Shown here piece by piece: positions 1-6,732 of a DNA stretch of 11,366 bases; position 1 is the stretch's first letter, and every line of letters starts with the position of its first letter. Origin of the DNA: an uncultured Agathobaculum sp. GTDB taxonomy: Bacteria > Bacillota > Clostridia > Oscillospirales > Butyricicoccaceae. The position numbers and the translations under genes are program-made. The notes beneath the pieces are model-generated. The model saw nothing but the letters and a program-made list of their open reading frames with translations. It searched no databases and was not told where the DNA came from. The stretch is from assembly GCA_944380945.1 (NCBI GenBank), contig CALWJG010000042.1:1-11366 (forward strand), given 5' to 3'.

Positions 1-6
1 TGTCTG

Positions 7-441
7 TCAGAACGCTTTTTTCACAATATGTTCGGCGACTGCATCGCGCAGCTGCTGGATCAGCTCCGCATCCGCATCATCCAGGCACTCATACACCTCG
101 ATCGCGAAATTGACGTCGTTAATCGACTTCTGCACCAGCCGGATCTTGCGCGAGGACCGGATCGCCTCCAGTAGCCCCTGTGCCGACTCCAGGCAGGGAT
201 CGTTCGTGCACTGCTGCGCAAACGCCTTGACCATATTATGCGGCCGCAGGCTGGAACCGCCGATGATCAGCAGAAATGCGCCGATCGCAACGAGGAACAG
301 GCTGACTGTCAGCAGACCTCTTCCAAAAATCACATGCAGAAATACTGCGGCCAGCGCCACAATGCAGCCAATGATCTCAAATCGGGTGGCAGCCGCGCGG
401 TAGCGGCTGTAATAAGTCCCCTCTTTCAGGCTTTTCATCAT
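7..441 (-). CDS. Small two-helix membrane protein of unknown function
   Basis: I do not recognise a family. The preferred product is 144 aa: a basic N-terminus (MMKSLKEGTYYSRYR), two closely spaced hydrophobic segments at about residues 21-40 and 42-62 forming a helical hairpin, then an 80-residue soluble C-terminal part rich in charged residues that looks helical and is probably cytoplasmic. The start is set at 441 because GGAAAGGA lies 9 nt upstream of tandem ATG codons. The same frame opens at an ATG at 486, which would add 15 residues but has no good ribosome site and would run through a hairpin. It lies right behind the GntR gene on the same strand, about 50 bp from its stop, so the two are probably co-transcribed. 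A link to sensing or uptake of the same substrate is only a guess. Coding status is supported by sensible composition and the ribosome site. Confidence 0.7.
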   Translation of the reverse strand: MMKSLKEGTYYSRYRAAATRFEIIGCIVALAAVFLHVIFGRGLLTVSLFLVAIGAFLLIIGGSSLRPHNMVKAFAQQCTNDPCLESAQGLLEAIRSSRKIRLVQKSINDVNFAIEVYECLDDADAELIQQLRDAVAEHIVKKAF

Positions 442-458
442 ATTCGATTGTCCTTTCC

Positions 459-483
459 AGCCGGCCGGTAGGACGGCCGAGCT
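459..483 (-). other. GC-rich hairpin between regulator and membrane-protein gene
   Basis: On the minus strand AGC-T-CGGCCG is followed by a 6-nt loop and CGGCCG-GCT, giving a 9-bp stem with one bulged T. It sits between the regulator stop and the preferred start of the membrane protein, just before its ribosome site. No U-tract follows, so it is not a terminator. It could lower translation or mark an mRNA processing point; its role is unproven. Confidence 0.35.
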
Positions 484-489
484 CATCCG

Positions 490-1161
490 TTAAAAGATGC
501 TGGTATTTCCCCTGCTCTTGAGCAGGGTCGCCAGTGAGGACTCTTCGGAATATTGCAGGTGTTTTGTCATGGCAATAGCCGCCCGCTCCCAGTTGCTTTC
601 CAGGCATGCGTCCGCGATCTCAGCATGCTCCGCCATGGTGCGGCGCATGCGGCTGTCAATAAACTGGCCGCTCATTACACGCAGACGGGTGTTCTGCGTC
701 TGGATACGGGAATAAAGCTCAAGCAGATAATCGTTTTCCAGCACAGAGATCAGAAGAGCGTGGAACTGATCGTCCAGATGGTAAAACTCCGTGCACTCAT
801 TCGAGCTCATGTGCGCATGGAAAATCTCCGAATACCGCTTGACCTCCGCCAGATCCAGACGCGAGCCATAATGCCGGAGCGCATAGGGCTCGATCAGGCG
901 GCGCACCTCAAATATCATGCTGATATCGCTGAATGTGAAGCCGGATACAACGATACCGCGCTTGGGAAGCACCTTGAGCAGGCCTTCCTGCTCCAGACGG
1001 CCGATGGCTTCGCGCACAGGCGTGCGGGAAAAACCCAGCTCCTCCTGCAAAACCGCCTCGCTGAGCAACTGATTCGGCGCATATTCACACATGGTGATCT
1101 TTCGCTTGATGAACTCATAGGCCTTGGATTGCATCGAAGTGGATTTATGATGTGAAGCCAT
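490..1161 (-). CDS. GntR-family transcription regulator, FadR/FCD subfamily
   Basis: The 223-aa protein has the usual two-part plan. An N-terminal winged helix-turn-helix covers about residues 10-75, with the family signature LGFSRTPVREAIGRLEQEGL at 42-61 and the wing at KRGIVV (67-72). A C-terminal all-helical FCD ligand domain covers about 80-215. The FCD metal/ligand residues are visible as D130 or D131, H134, H179 and H201, so metal-assisted binding of a carboxylate is likely. FCD regulators typically control uronate and aldonate genes (UxuR, ExuR and LgoR are examples), which fits the divergent operon. The start at 1161 has GGGAGG about 12 nt upstream, a little long; an ATG 10 nt closer to the ribosome site is out of frame. 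It most likely represses the rightward operon through the inverted repeat at 1351-1376 and is relieved by a pathway intermediate. The exact inducer cannot be read from sequence. Confidence 0.93.
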   Translation of the reverse strand: MASHHKSTSMQSKAYEFIKRKITMCEYAPNQLLSEAVLQEELGFSRTPVREAIGRLEQEGLLKVLPKRGIVVSGFTFSDISMIFEVRRLIEPYALRHYGSRLDLAEVKRYSEIFHAHMSSNECTEFYHLDDQFHALLISVLENDYLLELYSRIQTQNTRLRVMSGQFIDSRMRRTMAEHAEIADACLESNWERAAIAMTKHLQYSEESSLATLLKSRGNTSIF

Positions 1162-1201
1162 ATTGCCATATTACCTCCCAAATTTTGATGTGCTTATTAC
1201 T

Positions 1202-1229
1202 ATTATATCGGATTCTTTTTGTTTTGCAA
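1202..1229 (-). promoter_or_regulatory. Predicted sigma-A promoter of the GntR regulator
   Basis: On the minus strand TTGCAA (-35, plus-strand 1224-1229) and a perfect TATAAT (-10, plus-strand 1202-1207) are separated by 16 nt of A-rich sequence. The implied transcription start, near 1195, lies about 35 nt ahead of the regulator ATG. No second promoter is evident before the membrane-protein gene, which supports co-transcription of the two. Confidence 0.7.
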
Positions 1230-1324
1230 GTGCCAGCGCGCACAGGTTCTTCGTTAATTTACACATATTAGACGCAATCGAATTATATAAAGTGACAATT
1301 TTTGTGTTTTTGATGCCGGATGAA

Positions 1325-1353
1325 TTGACAAATCGATGCAACAAGCCTAATAT
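1325..1353 (+). promoter_or_regulatory. Near-consensus sigma-A promoter of the rightward sugar-acid operon
   Basis: TTGACA at 1325-1330 is a perfect -35 box, followed by a 17-nt spacer and TAATAT at 1348-1353 (five of six matches to TATAAT). Transcription would start near 1360, leaving a leader of about 98 nt before the dehydrogenase ATG. The region upstream (1281-1310) is A/T-rich and could act as an UP element. Such a strong core promoter on a catabolic operon implies repression, which the overlapping inverted repeat would explain. Confidence 0.8.
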
Positions 1354-1390
1354 ACAAGTTGTGAGGAACTTGTATACATGCTAATATACA
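1347..1390 (+). repeat. Direct repeat CTAATATACA, two copies 34 bp apart
   Basis: The 10-mer CTAATATACA occurs at 1347-1356 and 1381-1390. The second copy brings a second TAATAT (1382-1387), preceded after exactly 17 bp by TTGTGA (1359-1364), four of six matches to a -35 box. It may therefore be a weaker tandem promoter, or a second half-site for the regulator, since TATACATG at 1373-1380 and 1385-1392 is also repeated. Either reading is inferred. Confidence 0.4.
1351..1376. promoter_or_regulatory. Perfect 10-bp inverted repeat, candidate GntR operator
   Basis: TATACAAGTT (1351-1360) and its exact reverse complement AACTTGTATA (1367-1376) flank the 6-bp spacer GTGAGG. The site covers the end of the -10 box and the expected transcription start, an ideal place for a repressor. 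The right arm continues into the palindrome TGTATACA (1372-1379), which resembles the short GT..AC palindromes bound by FadR-type GntR proteins such as UxuR. Assigning it to the neighbouring regulator is an inference from position and motif style. An RNA hairpin at the very 5' end of the transcript is an alternative role. Confidence 0.6.
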
Positions 1391-1405
1391 TGTGTGCAGT
1401 TCGGA

Positions 1406-1423
1406 ACAGGTGTTTTACACTGT
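1406..1423 (+). other. Small hairpin in the operon leader
   Basis: ACA-G-GTGT (1406-1413) can pair with ACACTGT (1417-1423) across a TTT loop, giving 7 bp with one bulged G. It lies in the predicted untranslated leader, 34 nt before the dehydrogenase ATG. The stem is modest and no U-tract or alternative pairing partner was evident, so attenuation is not supported. No known riboswitch fold was recognised in the leader. Confidence 0.25.
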
Positions 1424-1457
1424 GAAGCCACATCAAAAAACGTTTGGAGGGAAAAAG

Positions 1458-2483
1458 ATGAAAGCAATCTGCATCAAAGAACCGGGACAGGTCGTCATCC
1501 AGGAGATGGAAATGCCCGTCCGCAAGCCGGGCGAGGCGCTGCTCAAGCTGCTCTATGGCGGCATCTGCGGCAGCGATCTCGGCTCCTACCGCGGCGCAAA
1601 TGCCTATGTATCCTATCCGCGCGTACCCGGCCACGAGTTTTCGGCTGAGATCATTGAGATCGACGAGAACGACAAGGGCCTCAAACCCGGCATGATCGTC
1701 ACCTGCAACCCGTATTTCAACTGCGGCAGCTGCTATTCCTGCCGCCGCGGGCTGGTCAACGCCTGCACGGACAACCAGACCATGGGCGTGCAGCGCGAGG
1801 GTGCGTTTGCGGAGTACATCACCATGCCGATCGAACGCATCTACGACGGCAAGGGGCTGGATCCCAAGGTGCTGGCGCTGATCGAGCCGTTCTGCATCAG
1901 CTATCACGGCGTATCGCGCGCGGACGTCAAGCCGGGCGAGCGTGTGCTGGTCGTCGGCGCGGGCACGATCGGCGTGCTGGCAGCCGTGGCCGCCAAGGCC
2001 AAGGGTGCGGAGGTCACCATCTGCGACGTTGCGCCGGACAAGCTGGACTATGCGTTCCAGACCTTCGGGCTGGACCACAAGCTGCTCAACGACTCGCCGG
2101 AGGCGTTTGAAAAGGGCGTTGCGGAGCTGACGAACGGCGACGGCTTTGACGTAACGATCGAGGCGGTCGGCCTGCCGAATACGTTCCAGAACTGCCTGGA
2201 TGCTGCCTGCTTTGGCGCGCGCGTCGTGCTGATCGGCGTTTCCAAGCGCAACATCGACGATTTCTTCTTCACCATCATCCAGAAGAAGGAGCTCAACATC
2301 TACGGCTCGCGCAATGCGATGAAGAAGGACTTCCTCGAGCTGATCGATCTGGTCAAGGGCGGCGGCGTCGCGCTGGACAAGATCGTCACCAACACCTATA
2401 AATGGACGGATGCGCCGCAGGCGTTTGCCGACTTCGCTGCAAATGCGGGTAAGATGCTCAAGGTCGTGATCGACTTTACCTGA
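1458..2483 (+). CDS. Zinc-dependent MDR dehydrogenase, likely sugar-acid (aldonate) dehydrogenase
   Basis: This 341-aa medium-chain dehydrogenase has all hallmarks of the zinc class. Catalytic zinc residues are C37 (GGICGSD), H59-E60 (VPGHE) and E143 (LIEP). The structural zinc site is C89, C92, C95 and C103. The Rossmann turn is GAGTIG (168-173), and D190 at the end of the second strand suggests NAD rather than NADP. Relatives include sorbitol, threonine and L-galactonate/L-gulonate 5-dehydrogenases (LgoD/RspB group). With uxaB and uxaA downstream, the best guess is oxidation of a hexonate such as L-galactonate to D-tagaturonate; substrate identity is inferred. The start at 1458 follows GGAGG with 7 nt spacing. 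An in-frame ATG at 1392 would add 22 residues outside the family pattern and has no ribosome site. It is the first gene of the rightward operon. Confidence 0.92.
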   Translation: MKAICIKEPGQVVIQEMEMPVRKPGEALLKLLYGGICGSDLGSYRGANAYVSYPRVPGHEFSAEIIEIDENDKGLKPGMIVTCNPYFNCGSCYSCRRGLVNACTDNQTMGVQREGAFAEYITMPIERIYDGKGLDPKVLALIEPFCISYHGVSRADVKPGERVLVVGAGTIGVLAAVAAKAKGAEVTICDVAPDKLDYAFQTFGLDHKLLNDSPEAFEKGVAELTNGDGFDVTIEAVGLPNTFQNCLDAACFGARVVLIGVSKRNIDDFFFTIIQKKELNIYGSRNAMKKDFLELIDLVKGGGVALDKIVTNTYKWTDAPQAFADFAANAGKMLKVVIDFT

Positions 2484-2530
2484 CTGCGATCTCTCCCCTG
2501 CCTTACGGCGCAACAGAAAAGAGGATTTCC

Positions 2531-3694
2531 ATGGAAATGACAGCACGGGAGCGGTTCCTTGCCGCTGCCAACCACCGGCCGGTCGACCGCGTGCCGCTGG
2601 ACATGACGCTCGAGATCGGCGCATACAACCGGCTCGTCCGCTATCTGGACAACGGCCTGCCGGAGATCGACACCTGCGGGACCAACCTGATGGTCTATCC
2701 GAGCGCAAAGTTTTGTCAGACGCTTGGGATCGACGTCATGTATCTCAAGATCGGCGCGCCCCGCCGTGTCCGCCCCTTTGTGTACGGAGACGACAGCTTC
2801 ACCACGGAGTTCGGCCTCGTGTACAAGAAGTCGGTCACCGGCAGCGGCATCATTGATTACGAGCCCTGCAACGCGCCGTTTGCCGATTTCACGGTCGAGG
2901 ATCTGAACAGCTATGACTGGCCCGACCCCGAGGACGAGACGATCTTCGCCGGCCTGCGGGAGCGCGCCAAAGCGCTGACCGAGGAATACGACGTGGCGCT
3001 GGGCGGCTATTTCAACGGCTCGGTATTTTCCACCCCCAGCCTGCTGCGCGGCATGGAGCAGTGGCTGGTCGACCTGCTGATCGACGAGGAATTCGCCTGC
3101 CGCCTGATGGAGATCATGTGCGACTACTATACGCGGCTGTACTGCAAGGCGCTCGATGAATGCGGCGAATACCTGAGCTTTGTCCGTCTGGACTTCGACG
3201 ACTTCGGCACGCAGAACGGCCTGCTGATCTCGCGCGAGCTGTTCAACCGTCTGGTGCGTCCCTATGAAGAGAAGTTCTGCCGGGACGTCAAGGCGCACTT
3301 CCGCAAGATCAATCCGGACGGCCTGATCATGAAGCACACCTGCGGCGACGTGCTCGAGCTGATCGGCGACTTTGTCGACATGGGCATCGACATCCTCAAC
3401 CCCATCCAACCGCATACCAAGTTTATGACGCGCGAGCTGGTCGGCCAGCGCTATGGCGGCAAGATCGCGTTCATGGGTGCGGTGGATACCCAGCGGACCA
3501 TGCCGTACGGCACGCCGCAGGAGGTGGAAGCGGACGTAAAGGACTGCCTGCGCAAGCTGGCCGGCCCTTCCGGCTTTATCGCCGGCCCCTCCCACCACAT
3601 TCAGGCGGACGTGCCGCCGGAAAACATCATGGCATTTGTTGACGCCGTGCATCACTATGGTGTGGTGGAAAATGGACGGTTCGTCAACCTGTAA
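2531..3694 (+). CDS. URO-D/MtaA-superfamily protein (uroporphyrinogen decarboxylase-like)
   Basis: This 387-aa protein has the URO-D superfamily layout. It opens with TARERFLAAANHRPVDRVP (4-22), has RGMEQWL near 173-179, the segment DFDDFGTQNG (221-230) followed by an SRELF helix, HTCG at 269-272, and a closing HHIQADVPPEN (355-365). H269 and C271 form the H-x-C pair that binds zinc in the MtaA/CmuA methyltransferase branch; I see no clear third cysteine ligand in the usual later position. True haem URO-D is unlikely, since no haem gene is nearby. Members of this branch move methyl groups to or from corrinoid proteins, but no corrinoid protein is present here. Many such genes sit in sugar operons without a defined role. 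The spacing of 47 bp from the dehydrogenase and the site AAGAGGA before the ATG place it in the operon. The substrate is unknown; demethylation of an O-methylated sugar acid is one speculative option. Confidence 0.85.
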   Translation: MEMTARERFLAAANHRPVDRVPLDMTLEIGAYNRLVRYLDNGLPEIDTCGTNLMVYPSAKFCQTLGIDVMYLKIGAPRRVRPFVYGDDSFTTEFGLVYKKSVTGSGIIDYEPCNAPFADFTVEDLNSYDWPDPEDETIFAGLRERAKALTEEYDVALGGYFNGSVFSTPSLLRGMEQWLVDLLIDEEFACRLMEIMCDYYTRLYCKALDECGEYLSFVRLDFDDFGTQNGLLISRELFNRLVRPYEEKFCRDVKAHFRKINPDGLIMKHTCGDVLELIGDFVDMGIDILNPIQPHTKFMTRELVGQRYGGKIAFMGAVDTQRTMPYGTPQEVEADVKDCLRKLAGPSGFIAGPSHHIQADVPPENIMAFVDAVHHYGVVENGRFVNL

Positions 3695-3724
3695 GGCATC
3701 GGAATGGATTTTTGTGGGCTTTTT

Positions 3725-3745
3725 CCAGCTGGCTCTCCCGGCTGG
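3725..3745 (+). other. Intergenic hairpin ahead of dctP
   Basis: CCAGCTGG and CCGGCTGG pair over a 5-nt CTCTC loop, an 8-bp stem with one T-G wobble. It is the main structure in the 82-bp gap between the URO-D-like gene and dctP. It is followed by TTGAAGAAAT rather than a U-run, so termination is unlikely. It could protect the 5' end of a processed dctP message; this is an inference. Confidence 0.45.
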
Positions 3746-3776
3746 TTGAAGAAATAAAAAGAAAAGGAGAATCACT

Positions 3777-4829
3777 ATGAAAACAACACTGAAAAAGAGA
3801 CTGCTGGCTTCTCTGCTGTGCGGCGCGATGGCTGTGAGCCTCGCAGCATGCGGCAACAGCTCTCAGGGCTCCGCCGGCGACGACGGCTCGTCCGCTTCGG
3901 GCGATGTGGTCGAGCTGCAGATCGGCTTTGAGAACTCTGCGTCCGAGCCGATCGGCCAGGGCCTCGAGAAGTGGGCCGAGCTGCTCGATGAGGCTTCCGG
4001 CGGCACCATGAAGATCACCCTGTATCCGGACAGCCAGCTGGGCTCCAAGAACGAGCTGATCGACTCGATGATGCTCGGCGAGCCGGTCGCGACGCTGGCG
4101 GACGGCGCGTTCTACGCGGATTACGGCGTACCGGACTTCGGCATCGTATTCGGCCCGTTCCTGTTTGACGACTGGGAGCAGTGCTGGACGCTGATCGAGT
4201 CTGACTGGTACAAGGAGCAGTGCGACAAGCTGGAGCAGCAGGGTCTGAAGATCATCTCCTCCAACTGGGAGTATGGCGCGCGCCACACCCTGACCACCAC
4301 CGAGGTACACTCGGTCGACGATCTCGCCGGCCTGAAGATCCGCGTACCGAACAACCAGATCCAGTCCTACGGCTTTGACGTGCTGGGCGCGGTTTCCACC
4401 GGCATGGACCTGGGCGACGTTTACATGGCGCTGCAGGGCAAGACCATTGACGGCGCGGAGAACCCGATCGCTACCCTGTACGGCCGCAAGCTGCACGAGG
4501 TTGCGCCGTACCTGATCCTTGACGGCCACGTCCTGAACTTCACCACCTGGGTCTGCTCGGCTGACTGGTTCAACAGCCTGACCGAGGAGCAGCAGAACTG
4601 GCTGATCGAGACCGGCAAGGAAGCCGGCTTCTACAACAATGAAGTTCTGGAAGCGCAGGAGCAGGAGTACCTCGACCTGATGCAGGAAGAGGGCGTTACC
4701 GTTTACGAGCCCACCGAGGAAGAGCTGAACGGCTTCCGCGAGAAGGCGCAGGCCTTCTACGAGATGGGCGACACCTTCGGCTGGTCTGACGGCCTGTATG
4801 AGACCGTTCAGGCGGCTATGGGCAAGTAA
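3777..4829 (+). CDS. dctP: TRAP transporter solute-binding lipoprotein, DctP family
   Basis: The 350-aa protein is the extracytoplasmic receptor of a TRAP transporter. A lipoprotein signal peptide (MKTTLKKRLL, then a hydrophobic stretch) ends in the lipobox LAAC with C25 as the anchor. A Gly/Ser/Asp linker follows to about residue 43, as expected for a Gram-positive surface receptor. Family marks include R169 (YGARHTL), LAGLKIRVP (184-190) with R189, the usual carboxylate-binding arginine, and ALQGKTIDGAENP (218-230). Uronate- and aldonate-binding TRAP receptors are well known, and the flanking Uxa/Kdg enzymes suggest a six-carbon sugar acid. AAAAGGAG lies 7 nt ahead of the ATG. The gene is followed by a strong hairpin before dctQ, which would fit the greater need for receptor than for channel. 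The family call is firm; the ligand is inferred. Confidence 0.95.
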   Translation: MKTTLKKRLLASLLCGAMAVSLAACGNSSQGSAGDDGSSASGDVVELQIGFENSASEPIGQGLEKWAELLDEASGGTMKITLYPDSQLGSKNELIDSMMLGEPVATLADGAFYADYGVPDFGIVFGPFLFDDWEQCWTLIESDWYKEQCDKLEQQGLKIISSNWEYGARHTLTTTEVHSVDDLAGLKIRVPNNQIQSYGFDVLGAVSTGMDLGDVYMALQGKTIDGAENPIATLYGRKLHEVAPYLILDGHVLNFTTWVCSADWFNSLTEEQQNWLIETGKEAGFYNNEVLEAQEQEYLDLMQEEGVTVYEPTEEELNGFREKAQAFYEMGDTFGWSDGLYETVQAAMGK

Positions 4830-4853
4830 TCCCGATATCAAATTGAAAAACGG

Positions 4854-4882
4854 GCGCGGCGGCAGGTTTCCCGCCGCCGCGC
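4854..4882 (+). other. Very stable GC hairpin between dctP and dctQ
   Basis: GCGCGGCGGC (4854-4863) and its exact complement GCCGCCGCGC (4873-4882) enclose a 9-nt loop that can itself pair GG with CC. It lies 25 nt after the dctP stop and 26 nt before the dctQ ATG. The following bases, TCCATTCAAAAGG, contain no U-tract, so full termination is unlikely. Hairpins behind binding-protein genes are known to protect the upstream mRNA and raise receptor over permease levels, which is the likely role here. Confidence 0.7.
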
Positions 4883-4908
4883 TCCATTCAAAAGGAGGGT
4901 AATCGTAT

Positions 4909-5409
4909 ATGAAAGGCAATAGCAAGATCCGCTCGGTTCTTGGCAATATTGATACGATTATTGCATGCGTTGTACTGGCGGTCCTCGTTGTGCTGACATT
5001 TGCGGGCGTTATTTTCCGCTATGTCATGAGCCAGCCGTTCACCTGGCTGGAGGAAGTCCAGACATCCTGCATGGTTTGGATCGTCTTTGCGGCTGCCGGC
5101 CCTGCCTTCCGCGCAGGCAACCAGGTAGCGATTGAAATGGTTTACGATATGTTCCCGAACGTCGGCAAAAAAGTGCTGAACATTTTCATCTCTGTCGTCG
5201 TCGTTGTTGTGCTGGCCTACCTGTTCTATCAGAGCATCGGCTTCATCAACATCTTCCTGCAGAGCGGGCGCTCCACGCCGATGCTCAAGATCCCCTACTG
5301 GCTGATCTACGGCATTGCGCCCCTGTCCTACATCGACATGGTGATCTGCTATTTCTGGTCGCTCAAGAAGGGCGTCAAATCCGAGGCAAAGGAGGCGCTT
5401 GAAGTATGA
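4909..5409 (+). CDS. dctQ: TRAP transporter small membrane subunit, DctQ family
   Basis: The 166-aa protein has the four-helix plan of DctQ, with hydrophobic segments at about 14-38, 47-67, 87-110 and 127-150. Family features are visible: the first helix ends in FRYVM (36-40), then FTWLEEVQ (44-51), and PYWLIYGIAPLS (129-140) opens the last helix. DctQ pairs with DctM to form the membrane part that accepts substrate from the DctP receptor and couples entry to a sodium gradient. AAGGAGGG lies about 10 nt ahead of the ATG. The stop codon overlaps the dctM start as ATGA, so the two subunits are translationally coupled, and they are expected in equal amounts. Confidence 0.93.
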   Translation: MKGNSKIRSVLGNIDTIIACVVLAVLVVLTFAGVIFRYVMSQPFTWLEEVQTSCMVWIVFAAAGPAFRAGNQVAIEMVYDMFPNVGKKVLNIFISVVVVVVLAYLFYQSIGFINIFLQSGRSTPMLKIPYWLIYGIAPLSYIDMVICYFWSLKKGVKSEAKEALEV

Positions 5410-6692
5410 ATGGTGTACTCGCATTAGCTGCCATTATCATGCTTGTGCTGCTGTTCCTCAAGGTGCCGGTCTATATCTCGGTACTCGGCGGCGCAATGGT
5501 CTATTTCGTCATGAATCCGGACGTCAACGCCATTGTATTCGCACAGCAGGCAATCACCGGCGCGGAGAGCATTTCGCTGCTGGCCATCCCGTTCTTCGTC
5601 TGCGCCGGCGTTATGATGAACTACACCGGCGTTACCAAGCGCATCATGGACTTCTGCGAAGTCCTCACCGGCCGTATGTACGGCGGTCTGGCGCAGGTCA
5701 ACGTGCTGCTGTCCACCCTGATGGGCGGCCTGTCCGGCTCCAACCTGGCGGACGCCGCGATGGAAGCCAAGATGCTGGTCCCGGAAATGGTCAAGAAGGG
5801 CTTCTCGCTTGAGTTCTCCTCGGTCGTCACCGCGGTCTCCGCGATGATCACCCCGCTGATCCCGCCCGGAATCTCGATGATCCTGTACGGCTGCATCGCA
5901 AACGTGTCCATCGGCGACCTGTTCCTGTCCGGTCTGGGCATCGGCGCTACGATGTGCATCGTTATGATGATCGTCGTCCGCTTTATGTCCAAGAACCGCG
6001 GCTATGCGCCGCTGCGCACCACCCGCGTCTCCGGCAAGGAGTGGATCGCTGCGACCAAGCCCGCGATCCTGCCGCTCTGCCTGCCGATCATCATCATCGG
6101 CGGTATCCGCATCGGCCTGTTCACCGCGACCGAGGCCGGCGCTGTGGCGATCATCTATGCGATCCTGCTGGGCATCATCTACCGCGAAATGCGCTGGGGC
6201 GACCTCAAGCAGGGCCTGAAGGAGACCGTCTGCACGACCTCCTCCATCATGCTGATCGTTGCGGCGGCCTGCGTCTTCTCCTGGGTGCTCACCAAGGAGC
6301 GCATCCCGCAGCAGCTGACTGAGTGGATCGTCGCGACCATCAACAACAAGTACATCTTCCTGCTGGTCGTCAACATCTTCCTGATCATCGTCGGCATGTT
6401 CATCGAGGGCAACGCCTCCATGATCATCCTCGTGCCGCTGCTCCATCCGATCGCGCTGGAATACGGCATCAACGAGATCCATTTCGCCATGACCTACATC
6501 TTCAACAACGCCATCGGCGCCATCTCGCCTCCGATGGGTACCCTGATGTTCGTTACCTGCGGCATCACAGGATGCAAAACCGGTAAATTCATCCGTGAAG
6601 CAGTGCCGTTCTACATCATGCTGCTCGGCGTGCTGCTGCTCATCACCTATGTTCCGTGGGTGTCCACCGGCCTGCTCACGCTGTTTGGTTAA
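5406..6692 (+). CDS. dctM: TRAP transporter large permease subunit, DctM family
   Basis: The 428-aa protein is highly hydrophobic with about a dozen membrane segments, the normal size for DctM. The family motif GGLSGSNLADAAMEAKMLVP (107-126) and the hairpin PLIPPGISMILYG (150-162) are present, and a related second half contains GMFIEGNASMIILVPLLHPI and AIGAISPPMGTLMF, reflecting the internal two-fold repeat of the ion transporter superfamily. It forms the sodium-coupled transport channel with DctQ. The start overlaps the dctQ stop by 4 bp. In the first motif N113, L114 and the acidic E120 differ from the common SGSAVADAAAIG form, which may reflect a distinct substrate group; this is a weak inference. 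Confidence 0.96.
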   Translation: MNGVLALAAIIMLVLLFLKVPVYISVLGGAMVYFVMNPDVNAIVFAQQAITGAESISLLAIPFFVCAGVMMNYTGVTKRIMDFCEVLTGRMYGGLAQVNVLLSTLMGGLSGSNLADAAMEAKMLVPEMVKKGFSLEFSSVVTAVSAMITPLIPPGISMILYGCIANVSIGDLFLSGLGIGATMCIVMMIVVRFMSKNRGYAPLRTTRVSGKEWIAATKPAILPLCLPIIIIGGIRIGLFTATEAGAVAIIYAILLGIIYREMRWGDLKQGLKETVCTTSSIMLIVAAACVFSWVLTKERIPQQLTEWIVATINNKYIFLLVVNIFLIIVGMFIEGNASMIILVPLLHPIALEYGINEIHFAMTYIFNNAIGAISPPMGTLMFVTCGITGCKTGKFIREAVPFYIMLLGVLLLITYVPWVSTGLLTLFG

Positions 6693-6703
6693 TGGAAACG
6701 CAT

Positions 6704-6718
6704 CCCGCTTTGCGCGGG
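6704..6718 (+). other. Small hairpin after dctM
   Basis: CCCGC and GCGGG pair across a TTTGC loop 11 nt after the dctM stop. The 5-bp stem is followed by CTGCAACAAT, not a U-run. It may help the larger hairpin just downstream to shield the end of the transporter mRNA segment. Confidence 0.3.
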
Positions 6719-6732
6719 CTGCAACAATCGGC

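Noticed and set aside
1258..1288. A further plus-strand promoter (TTTACA with ATTATA or TTATAT)
   Set aside because: Spacing of 18-19 nt and weak -10 matches; the TTGACA-N17-TAATAT promoter downstream is far better.
1392..1457. N-terminal extension of the MDR dehydrogenase
   Set aside because: The added 22 residues do not fit the family N-terminus, no ribosome site precedes 1392, and GGAGG sits 7 nt before the ATG at 1458.
1162..1457. CcpA catabolite-control (cre) site or a riboswitch in the control region
   Set aside because: No stretch fits TGWAANCGNTNWCA acceptably and no known riboswitch core is visible in the roughly 98-nt leader.
2531..3694. Genuine haem-biosynthesis uroporphyrinogen decarboxylase (hemE)
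   Set aside because: It has the HTCG zinc-type motif of the methyltransferase branch, and the context is sugar-acid use with no haem genes.
1347..3856. Long open frames on the minus strand opposite the dehydrogenase and URO-D-like genes (about 450-490 codons)
   Set aside because: They are mirror images of GC-rich coding genes, have Arg/Ala/Val/Asp-heavy products without recognisable domains, and conflict with clear plus-strand families and ribosome sites.
4854..4882. Intrinsic terminator after dctP (and similarly at 3725, 6733 and 9797)
   Set aside because: The stems are strong but none is followed by a U-run, and co-directional pathway genes continue after each.
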